From NCBI GenBank assembly GCA_026982585.1, contig JALSGW010000026.1:1-6586 (forward strand): a DNA stretch of 6,586 nt, in the 5' to 3' direction. The stretch comes from Alphaproteobacteria bacterium (lineage in GTDB: Bacteria; Pseudomonadota; Alphaproteobacteria; Geminicoccales; Geminicoccaceae). A program made the translations under genes and the position numbers. Positions 1-5,797 of the stretch are shown in pieces (positions within the stretch are counted from its first letter, which is position 1; the number at the start of each line of letters is the position of its first letter). The notes under the pieces are model-generated. The model did no database searches. It had not been told where the DNA came from and saw only the letters and a program-made list of their open reading frames with translations.

Positions 1-771
1 CCCGTCCGCCACCGCCGCCACCCGGTCGGCGTTGTCGGCGGCGGCGGCGCCGTCCCCATGCTGCAGATTGTTCTCGAACCCGACCCTGAGGTGTCCCCCC
101 AACGCCGCCGCGGCGAGCAGCGCCGCAGTCTCGGAGCGACCGAAGGCGCAGGCCATCCAGGGGCACAGCGGGTCGTGGTCGGCGAGGAAGGCGCACAGCG
201 CGGTCGGATCCGCCATCTCGCGCGGGTCGCCGTAGCGGCCGAGCACGAACAGCACCATCGGTCGCGGCTGCGGAATCCAGCCCCGCCGCCGCCAGCCGTG
301 GAAGCGCCGCATCTCTTCGGGCGAGTAGAGGATGTATTGGGTCGCGATGCCGGCCTCGGCGAGCCAGTCGAGAAATCGCCGCAGGGCGCCATCGGGCTCA
401 TGGAGCTCTGGTGTCCATTCGCGCGGCGCCAGGGATATCGCCTCCGGACGGACCGCCCGCACCATGGCCTCCTGCTCCGCAGGTCCGAACCTGCCGGCCG
501 CCTCGGTGGTGAGCTGGACCACCAGGCGGTCGCCGATCCGTTCCTTCAACCGCTCGTACCAGCGGGCGTTGAGGTGTGGATCGAGGGTGTGCTGCCCGTC
601 CCGGTCGCGCACGTGTACGTGGATGGCCGCCGCCCCCGCATCCGCGCAGGCCTCGGCGGTCTCGAGCATCTCCTCCAAGGTCAGGGGAACGGCGGGATGG
701 TCGCGTTTGTGGCGGCGCGCGCCGTTGGGTGCCGCCATCACCAGGCAGGGACGATCGAGCCCTTCAGCCAT
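1..771 (-). CDS. BKACE (DUF849) family beta-keto acid cleavage enzyme, C-terminus cut by window edge
   Basis: Family role: zinc-dependent retro-Claisen-type enzymes (prototype 3-keto-5-aminohexanoate cleavage enzyme, Kce) that combine a beta-keto acid with acetyl-CoA, giving acetoacetate and a new acyl-CoA in the cytoplasm. Seen: an uninterrupted frame of 257 codons from the ATG at 771..769 to base 1, with no stop. An N-terminal APNG segment (residues 14-17) is followed by an IHVHVRD strand with H51 and H53, matching the two zinc-binding histidines of Kce. TTEAAG lies near residue 107. RVGFENNL (229-236) supplies E233, matching the third zinc ligand. The family usually has about 270-310 residues, so a few tens are probably missing. 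The start overlaps the preceding aminotransferase stop by 8 bases (ATGGCTGA), which suggests coupled translation. GGGAG lies about 10 bases upstream. The substrate cannot be read from sequence. Family assignment is secure; specificity is open. Confidence 0.88.
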   Translation of the reverse strand, partial: MAEGLDRPCLVMAAPNGARRHKRDHPAVPLTLEEMLETAEACADAGAAAIHVHVRDRDGQHTLDPHLNARWYERLKERIGDRLVVQLTTEAAGRFGPAEQEAMVRAVRPEAISLAPREWTPELHEPDGALRRFLDWLAEAGIATQYILYSPEEMRRFHGWRRRGWIPQPRPMVLFVLGRYGDPREMADPTALCAFLADHDPLCPWMACAFGRSETAALLAAAALGGHLRVGFENNLQHGDGAAAADNADRVAAVADG

Positions 772-2107
772 GGTCGGGAAGCTCCCGGAACACCCGATCG
801 AAGGTCGAAGCGAGCAGCTCGAGCAGCTCCTCCATCTCCGCTTCGCTGATGATGAAGGGCGGGGCCAACAGCATGTGATGGCCGCGCCTGCCGTCGATGG
901 TGCCGTGGCCCGGATAGCAGATCAGCCCGAGTTCCATGGCGGCGCGTTTGATGCGGGCATGGAGGGCGAGCTCCGGCGGAAACGGTGTGTTGTGGGTCCG
1001 CTCACGGACGATCTCGAAGCCGCGAAACAGCCCCCGTCCGCGCAGATCGGCGATGTGGGGGTGATCCCCGAAACGCTCCTCGAGCCCGGCCTGAAGCCGC
1101 TCGCCCATCGCCCGTACGCGAGCGAGCAGGTCCTCCTCCTCGATCACCCGCTGCACCGCCAAGGCGGCGGCGCAGGCGGTGGGATGGCCCATGTAGGTGT
1201 GGCCGTGCTGGAACACCCCCGATCCCTCGACAAACGCCTCCACCACCCGTTCGTGCACCACCACGGCGCCGATCGGCTGGTAGCCGCCGCCGAGCCCCTT
1301 GGCGACGGCGATGAGGTCCGGCACCACCCCCTCCTGCTCGCAGGCATAGAGGGTGCCGGTGCGGCCCATGCCGCACATCACCTCGTCCAGGATCAAAAGG
1401 ATGCCGTAGCGGTCGAGGATCGCCTTCACGCCCTGGAAGTAGCCGGGCAGGGCCGGTACCGCGCCCAGGGTGGCGCCGACCACAGGCTCGGCCACGAAAG
1501 CGATCACGGTCTCGGGCCCGAGCGCCTGGATGGTCTCCTCGAGCTCGGCGAGCAGCCGGGCCAGGAAGGCGTCGTCGTCCTCGCCGGGCCGCCGTTCGCG
1601 GAACGGGTAGCAGGGGGTGAGATGGGTCGCCTGCACGCCGAGGAGCGGTGCGAAGGCTTCGCGGCGCCAGCGGTTGCCGCCCACCGCCAGCGCGCCCAGG
1701 GTGTTGCCGTGGTAGGATTGGCGGCGGGCGAGAAAGCGGGTGCGTGCCGGCTCGCCCTTCTCGACGAAATACTGGCGCGCCATCTTGAGCGCCGCCTCGA
1801 TGGCCTCCGAGCCGCCCGAGGTATAGTAGACCCGGGCCATGCCCGGAGGTGCCCGCCGGATCAGCAGCTCGGCCAGTTCCTCCGCCGCATCGCTGGTGAA
1901 GAAGGCGGTGTGGGCGTAGGCGATGGTCTCCACCTGGCGGCGGATCGCCTCCACCACCCGGGGATGGTTGTGCCCGAGGCAGGAGACCGCCGCGCCCCCG
2001 CTCGCATCGAGATACCGCTTGCCCGCGCGGTCGAAGAGGTAGCAGCCGCGGCCGCCCGCCACCACGGGATAATGTTCGCGAAGCTGGCGATAGAAGACCT
2101 TGCTCAT
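764..2107 (-). CDS. Class III PLP-dependent aminotransferase, substrate unknown
   Basis: A 447-residue fold-type I aminotransferase, the usual size for the omega-aminotransferase group (class III), acting in the cytoplasm. Seen: YTSGGSEA (95-102) binds the PLP phosphate; SYHGNTLGA (131-139) carries the cofactor-stacking aromatic; LDEVMCGMGRTG (240-251) supplies D241 for the pyridine nitrogen; AVAKGLGGG (267-275) gives the Schiff-base lysine K270; GHTYMGHP (302-309) supplies the phosphate-binding threonine. The PLP machinery is therefore intact. It is not an argD duplicate: it is about 50 residues longer, with a different motif after the lysine (GGGYQPIG) and a different C-terminus. Relatives include taurine-, beta-alanine- and omega-amino acid:pyruvate aminotransferases and BioA-like proteins. 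The ATG overlaps the lipoprotein stop as ATGA, and the stop overlaps the BKACE start. The adjacent BKACE gene suggests it makes or removes an amino group on a keto acid used there; this is inference. Confidence 0.88.
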   Translation of the reverse strand: MSKVFYRQLREHYPVVAGGRGCYLFDRAGKRYLDASGGAAVSCLGHNHPRVVEAIRRQVETIAYAHTAFFTSDAAEELAELLIRRAPPGMARVYYTSGGSEAIEAALKMARQYFVEKGEPARTRFLARRQSYHGNTLGALAVGGNRWRREAFAPLLGVQATHLTPCYPFRERRPGEDDDAFLARLLAELEETIQALGPETVIAFVAEPVVGATLGAVPALPGYFQGVKAILDRYGILLILDEVMCGMGRTGTLYACEQEGVVPDLIAVAKGLGGGYQPIGAVVVHERVVEAFVEGSGVFQHGHTYMGHPTACAAALAVQRVIEEEDLLARVRAMGERLQAGLEERFGDHPHIADLRGRGLFRGFEIVRERTHNTPFPPELALHARIKRAAMELGLICYPGHGTIDGRRGHHMLLAPPFIISEAEMEELLELLASTFDRVFRELPDHG

Positions 2108-2694
2108 GGCGCTCGCCGATCACCCAGGGCCAGATAGGCGCTCAGTCGTTCCTCCACCCCCTCTCTGAGGGCGGAATCCAGCTGCCGCAACAGATCCTCG
2201 GCGAGCCGGAGCACGGCGCGCTCCCGCTCCCGAAACGCGGCCGCCCCGAGCGCGCGTTCGCGGGACACCCGAACCTCCAGCCAGGCCCGTTGGCGTCCGG
2301 CGTCGTCGCTCACGGAAAGACGCACCGCAACCGTCGCCACCAGGCGCGTGCCGGGATTTCGCCAGAGCCGAGTCCGCGGATCATCTCCTTGAGCGTCCGG
2401 CCGTTCCACAAGGGTGCTTTGCACGATCTCCACGCTGAGCCGCCCAGCTCCGCCAGCGGCCTTGAGGCGTTCAGCGAGAAAGGTGCGGGTGCGGGCGAGC
2501 AGCTCGCGCGAGCGGCCGGCATCGACGAAATTGTCCGCCGCCGCGGCATCCGGCCGGGCGCGCAGCTGCACCTCCTCGACCGCAAAGCGCAAAGGTTCGC
2601 TCGCAAGCGGAGGCGGCTCCGAGAGCTCCGGTCGGGCGCAGGCGGCGAGCGCGAGAGGCCCCAACAGCGCGGCGATGCGCCCAAACCGCCTCAT
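2104..2694 (-). CDS. Predicted outer-membrane lipoprotein, function unknown
   Basis: A 196-residue protein I cannot assign to a characterised family. Seen: a basic N-terminus (MRRFGR), a hydrophobic stretch (residues 7-18) and a lipobox LAAC with C19 as the lipidation site. The residue after the cysteine is alanine, not aspartate, which favours sorting to the outer membrane. A proline-rich linker follows (22-34). The mature domain has likely strand segments (36-45, 86-96, 117-129, 137-144) and two amphipathic helices rich in Arg, Glu and Leu (61-80 and 153-188). Its layout recalls small alphaproteobacterial envelope lipoproteins, but this is only an impression. The start was chosen because it gives an ideal lipoprotein signal and overlaps the hslO stop as ATGA. 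The longer open frame up to 3549 is a shadow of hslO. The ribosome binding site is weak, so translation probably relies on coupling. The real gene is well supported; the function is not known. Confidence 0.8.
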   Translation of the reverse strand: MRRFGRIAALLGPLALAACARPELSEPPPLASEPLRFAVEEVQLRARPDAAAADNFVDAGRSRELLARTRTFLAERLKAAGGAGRLSVEIVQSTLVERPDAQGDDPRTRLWRNPGTRLVATVAVRLSVSDDAGRQRAWLEVRVSRERALGAAAFRERERAVLRLAEDLLRQLDSALREGVEERLSAYLALGDRRAP

Positions 2695-3635
2695 CGCGCC
2701 GGATCCCGGGCCGCGGCGTCCTTGGCACGGTGCAGCAACCCCTCCACCTCCTCCGGCCCGAGCCGGTAGCGGCGGCCGCAGAACTCGCACACCGCCTCGA
2801 TGGCGCCGTCCTCGAGCCGCATGGCCGCGAGTTCCTCGCGCGGGAACCCCCGCAGCAGCTCGAGCACCCGCGCCTTCTCGCACGAGCAGCCGGGTCGGAC
2901 GGTGGCGGGCGGGAACAGCCGCACGCCCTCCTCGTGGAACAGCCGAAACAGGACCTGTTCGATGGCCAGATGATCGCCCAGAAGTTCCGCCTCGCTCACG
3001 GTCGCGAGCAGCATCACCACCCGCCGCCAGTGTTCGCGGCGTTCCTCGGGATCGGCGCTGCCCTCGCCCGGCATCGCCTGGAGGATCAGTCCCGCGGCCC
3101 GCCACCGGCCGTCCAGGGGATCGAGGCCGCTCGCCACCCGGATCGCGGTGGGCAGCTGCTCGGACTTGCGGAAATAGGTCCCCACCGCCTCCGCCAGACT
3201 CTCTCCGTCCAGGCGCACCACACCCTGATGGATGCCGCCCCCGGCCGCGCGCTGATCCACGGTGAGCGCCAGCACGCCGGATCCGAACAGCCGCGCGCAG
3301 GGGATGTCCTCCTCCAGCGCCGCCAAACGATCGGCGGCGAAGGCCGCATAGCCGCGCATGGTGCCGTCGTTGGTCACATCCACGACCAAGAGCGACAGCG
3401 GCCCCTCGCCCCGCACCTGGAGGCTGAAGGTGCCCTGGAATTTCAGCGCTCCCACGAAGGTGGCGGCCAGCACCAGCAGCTCCCCGAGCTGGCGTGCCAC
3501 CGGAGGCGGGTAGGCGTGGGCGCCGAGCACGTAGCGGACGGTCTCGCACAGCCGCACGAAGCGCCCGCGCACGCTCGCCTGCTCGAGAAGAAAGGGCTGC
3601 ACCACGTCCCGCTCGCGGCCGCTCACCGCCGCCAT
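2691..3635 (-). CDS. hslO: Hsp33 redox-regulated molecular chaperone
   Basis: Cytoplasmic holdase chaperone that is zinc-bound and inactive when reduced. Oxidative unfolding stress makes its C-terminal cysteines form disulfides and activates it. Seen: 314 residues, close to the usual 290-330. The N-terminal domain has YPPPVARQLGE (42-52), LKFQGTFSLQ (64-73) and GPLSLLVVDVTNDGTMRGYA (78-97), typical of the family and alphaproteobacterial in flavour. The redox switch is complete: C250-S-C252, thirty residues, then C283-E-F-C286, matching CXC-X(27-32)-CXXC. The start at 3635 is preferred over longer in-frame options because GAGG lies 5 bases upstream and the family homology begins just after it; upstream codons overlap argF and do not look like Hsp33. 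It starts 7 bases after the argF stop and its own stop overlaps the lipoprotein start. The argF-hslO pairing is recurrent in alphaproteobacteria (recalled knowledge). The assignment is very secure. Confidence 0.97.
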   Translation of the reverse strand: MAAVSGRERDVVQPFLLEQASVRGRFVRLCETVRYVLGAHAYPPPVARQLGELLVLAATFVGALKFQGTFSLQVRGEGPLSLLVVDVTNDGTMRGYAAFAADRLAALEEDIPCARLFGSGVLALTVDQRAAGGGIHQGVVRLDGESLAEAVGTYFRKSEQLPTAIRVASGLDPLDGRWRAAGLILQAMPGEGSADPEERREHWRRVVMLLATVSEAELLGDHLAIEQVLFRLFHEEGVRLFPPATVRPGCSCEKARVLELLRGFPREELAAMRLEDGAIEAVCEFCGRRYRLGPEEVEGLLHRAKDAAARDPAR

Positions 3636-3640
3636 GCCGG

Positions 3641-3648
3641 CCTCACTC
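3641..3648 (-). promoter_or_regulatory. hslO ribosome binding site (GAGTGAGG)
   Basis: GAGTGAGG spans the argF stop codon and is followed by CCGGC and the hslO ATG. It decides the hslO start at 3635 against the longer in-frame options inside argF. The last GAGG is 5 bases from the ATG. Confidence 0.65.
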
Positions 3649-4551
3649 CCCAGACGCGAGACACCAGGCGAGGATCGCTTTCTGCACGTGGAGGCGGTTT
3701 TCCGCCTCGTCGAACACCACCGATTGGGGCCCGTCGATGACCTCCTCCGCCACCTCCTCGCCCCGATGGGCGGGCAGACAGTGCATGAACAGCGCATGCG
3801 GCGCCGCCCGTCCCATCAATCGCGCATCCACCCGATAGGGTTCGAGGAGCGCGCGGCGCCGCACCTCGTCCCGATCGCCCATGGACACCCAGGTGTCGGT
3901 GACCACCAGATCCGCATCCCGCACCGCCTCCTCCGGATCGCGGAACAGTGCGATGCGGGCGCCTTCCCCCCGCAGCCGGGCGACCAGTTCCGGGTCCGGT
4001 GCGAGCTGCTCCGGACAGGCGAGGTGGAAGCGGAAGCCGAAGCGCTGGGCGGCGTGCATCCAGGACGTGGCGACGTTGTTGGCATCTCCCGACCAGGCCA
4101 CCAGGCGGCCTTGGATGGAGCCCCGGTGTTCCTCGAAGGTGAGCACGTCCGCCATCACCTGGCAGGGATGGGAGCGGTCGGTGAGCCCGTTGATGACCGG
4201 AACCGTCGCGTGGCGCGCGAGTTCCAGGAGCTTGTCGTGGCGGTCGGTGCGGATGACGATGGCCTGCACGTAGCGGGACAACACCCGAGCGGTATCCGCG
4301 ATGGTCTCGCCGCGGCCGAGCTGCATGTCGCGGGCGTGGAGCACGATGCCGTGTCCCCCGAGCTGTTGGGCGGCGACCTCGAAGGAGACCCGCGTGCGGG
4401 TGCTGGGCTTCTCGAAGATCATCGCGATCGCCTTGCCCGCAAGGGCGCGGCAGGGCGCTCCCGCCTTGAGCTCCCGGGCGTGGTCCAGGATCGCCCGCAG
4501 CTCCCGGGCCGGGATCCGGTCCAGGTCCAGGAAGTGCCTGGGCCCGTTCAT
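3643..4551 (-). CDS. argF: Ornithine carbamoyltransferase
   Basis: Transfers the carbamoyl group from carbamoyl phosphate to ornithine, giving citrulline, in cytoplasmic arginine biosynthesis. Seen: 302 residues, normal for the anabolic enzyme. The carbamoyl-phosphate loop STRTR (50-54) sits inside EKPSTRTRVSFE; HPCQ (128-131) completes that site; DTWVSMG (219-225) is the ornithine-binding signature; and HCLPAHRG (257-264) holds the catalytic cysteine C258. SxRTR/HPxQ are shared with aspartate carbamoyltransferase, but DxWxSMG and HCLP identify the ornithine enzyme. ArgD directly upstream supports a biosynthetic rather than catabolic role. No arcA or arcC is visible. The ATG overlaps the argD stop as ATGA, and a strong purine-rich Shine-Dalgarno (AGGGAGGGG) lies 5 bases upstream. 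The protein style resembles alphaproteobacterial ArgF. All key residues are present. Confidence 0.98.
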   Translation of the reverse strand: MNGPRHFLDLDRIPARELRAILDHARELKAGAPCRALAGKAIAMIFEKPSTRTRVSFEVAAQQLGGHGIVLHARDMQLGRGETIADTARVLSRYVQAIVIRTDRHDKLLELARHATVPVINGLTDRSHPCQVMADVLTFEEHRGSIQGRLVAWSGDANNVATSWMHAAQRFGFRFHLACPEQLAPDPELVARLRGEGARIALFRDPEEAVRDADLVVTDTWVSMGDRDEVRRRALLEPYRVDARLMGRAAPHALFMHCLPAHRGEEVAEEVIDGPQSVVFDEAENRLHVQKAILAWCLASGE

Positions 4552-5735
4552 GCCGGCCCCTCCCTGAGCGCCGCCTCGAGCCGCTCGAGAGCGAGGTCGA
4601 TGTCCTCATCCTCGACCACCAAGGGCGGCAGCAGCCGCAGCACCTGTTCGGCCGCCGGCACCACCAAAAGCCCCTTCTCGCGCAGCCGGGCGGCGAAACG
4701 CTGGTGGTCGCCGTGGACCTTGATGCCGAGCATGAGTCCCAGCCCCCGCACCTCCGCCAGCACCGCCGGATAGCGCTCGGCGAGACCGTCCAGCCCTTCC
4801 TTGAGCCGGGCGCCCCGCGCCCGCACCCGCTCGAGGAAAGCGGGCTCCAGGACCAGGTCGAGCACCGCGTTGGCCGCGGCACAGGCGAGCGGGTTGCCGC
4901 CGAAGGTGGAGCCGTGCACGCCGGGCCCCATCGCCGCCGCCGCATCGGCGGTGGCGAGACAGGCGCCGATGGGAAAACCGCCGCCGAGCCCCTTGGCCAG
5001 GGCCATGACATCCGGAGGGGCGTCGAACAACTCATAGGCGAACAGCCGCCCGGTGCGCCCCATGCCGCACTGCACCTCGTCGTAGACCAGCAGCAGCCCA
5101 TGCCGGTCGCACAGCGCCCTGAGCCCCTGGAGGAATCCCTCCGGCGCCACCCGCACACCGCCCTCCCCCTGTACCGGCTCCACCAGGATGGCGGCGGTGT
5201 GGGGACCGATGGCGGCCTCCACCTGGGCCAGGTCGCCGAACGGCACCCGGTCGAACCCGTCCAACAGAGGGGCGAACCCTTCCACCAGACGTTTGCCGCC
5301 CGCGGCCGAGATGGTGGCCAGGGTGCGCCCGTGGAAACTCCCCTCGAAGGTGATGATGCGATGCCGCTGCGGCTGGCCCCGGGCCCAGAAATGGCGGCGC
5401 ACCAGCTTGATGCAGGCCTCCACCGCCTCGGCGCCGGAATTGCACACGAAGACGGTGTCGGCGAAGCTGGCCGCCACCAGCCGCTCCGCCAACCGCTCGA
5501 GCGCCGGGATGCGGAACAGGTTGGAGACGTGCCACAGCTTTTCCGCCTGCGCGACCAGGGCGGAGACCAGATGGGGGTGGGCGTGGCCGAGCGAGCAGAC
5601 GGCGATGCCGGCGGTGAAGTCCAGGTACTTCCGCCCCTCCCGGTCCCAGAGCCAGCATCCAGCGCCGCGCTCGAAGCACAGGTCGATGCGCTGGTAGACC
5701 GGAAGCAGCGGGGGAAAGGTGGTCGGTTCGCTCAT
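4548..5735 (-). CDS. argD: Acetylornithine aminotransferase
   Basis: PLP enzyme that transaminates N-acetylglutamate semialdehyde with glutamate to N-acetylornithine in arginine synthesis; many ArgD proteins also serve as succinyldiaminopimelate aminotransferase. Seen: 395 residues, the ArgD length. WHVSNLFRIP (68-77) is an ArgD hallmark; NSGAEA (99-104) binds phosphate; FHGRTLATIS (134-143) carries the cofactor-stacking region; YDEVQCGMGRTG (218-229) gives D219; LAKGLGGGFPIG (246-257) gives the Schiff-base lysine K248; and GSTFGGNPLA (275-284) supplies the phosphate threonine. Two ATG codons are adjacent. I chose 5735 because GAGG ends only at the base before the ATG at 5738, which would be too close; the second leaves 3 bases. 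Starting at 5738 would add one methionine. The much longer open frame up to 6542 is a shadow of the permease. The class III family resemblance to the gene at 764..2107 is distant. Identification is strong, helped by adjacent argF. Confidence 0.96.
   Translation of the reverse strand: MSEPTTFPPLLPVYQRIDLCFERGAGCWLWDREGRKYLDFTAGIAVCSLGHAHPHLVSALVAQAEKLWHVSNLFRIPALERLAERLVAASFADTVFVCNSGAEAVEACIKLVRRHFWARGQPQRHRIITFEGSFHGRTLATISAAGGKRLVEGFAPLLDGFDRVPFGDLAQVEAAIGPHTAAILVEPVQGEGGVRVAPEGFLQGLRALCDRHGLLLVYDEVQCGMGRTGRLFAYELFDAPPDVMALAKGLGGGFPIGACLATADAAAAMGPGVHGSTFGGNPLACAAANAVLDLVLEPAFLERVRARGARLKEGLDGLAERYPAVLAEVRGLGLMLGIKVHGDHQRFAARLREKGLLVVPAAEQVLRLLPPLVVEDEDIDLALERLEAALREGPA
4557..4565 (-). promoter_or_regulatory. 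argF ribosome binding site (AGGGAGGGG)
   Basis: A purine-rich Shine-Dalgarno within the last codons of argD, separated from the argF ATG by CCGGC. This fixes the start at 4551 and allows independent initiation besides coupling through the ATGA overlap. Confidence 0.65.
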
Positions 5736-5797
5736 CATCCTCGCATGCGCATCCGAGAAACCGCGCCGGTGAGCGCGTAGGGCGGACGTCAGCCGTA
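5736..5797 (-). promoter_or_regulatory. Permease-argD intergenic gap, possible leader of the arg cluster
   Basis: This is the only non-coding stretch of more than ten bases. It separates the permease stop from the argD start. On the minus strand it ends in GCGAGGATGATG, so it holds the argD ribosome binding site. It also holds a short GC hairpin (arms 5762-5766 and 5773-5777, loop of six) followed by TTTCT, at most a weak terminator-like element. I see no convincing -35/-10 pair and no clear ArgR-type operator. If argD has its own promoter it lies here or inside the permease gene; read-through from the permease is equally possible. Confidence 0.3.
5739..5742 (-). promoter_or_regulatory. argD ribosome binding site (GAGG)
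   Basis: GAGG lies directly before the first of two tandem ATG codons and three bases before the second. The short spacing favours the second ATG at 5735, though both are tighter than the usual 5-9 bases. Confidence 0.5.

Noticed and set aside
58..849. Plus-strand open frame of 263 codons
   Set aside because: Antisense in register to the BKACE gene, whose zinc-ligand motifs prove the minus strand is the coding one.
332..2137. 601-codon open frame on the plus strand across the BKACE and aminotransferase genes
   Set aside because: It is codon-for-codon antisense to the aminotransferase. In GC-rich genes this register rarely contains stops. The translation has no recognisable domain and is rich in Arg, His, Gly and Ala.
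2695..3549. N-terminal extension of the lipoprotein frame
   Set aside because: It is out-of-frame reading of hslO; the internal ATG at 2694 gives a perfect lipoprotein signal and an ATGA junction.
2730..3740. Plus-strand open frame of 336 codons
   Set aside because: Antisense shadow of hslO with low-complexity Arg/His/Gln composition.
3636..3797. N-terminal extension of hslO by 54 codons
   Set aside because: It overlaps argF, is rich in Arg, Ser and Cys, and lacks family similarity; a good Shine-Dalgarno supports 3635.
3634..4773. Plus-strand open frame of 379 codons
   Set aside because: Antisense shadow of argF and the end of argD; no motif or membrane segment.
5762..5777. GC hairpin with a short T run as an intrinsic terminator after the permease
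   Set aside because: The stem has only five pairs and the tract is TTTCT, too weak to call; kept only as a remark on the gap.
4704..5780. Plus-strand open frame of 358 codons
   Set aside because: Antisense shadow of argD; composition typical of a GC-rich complement.
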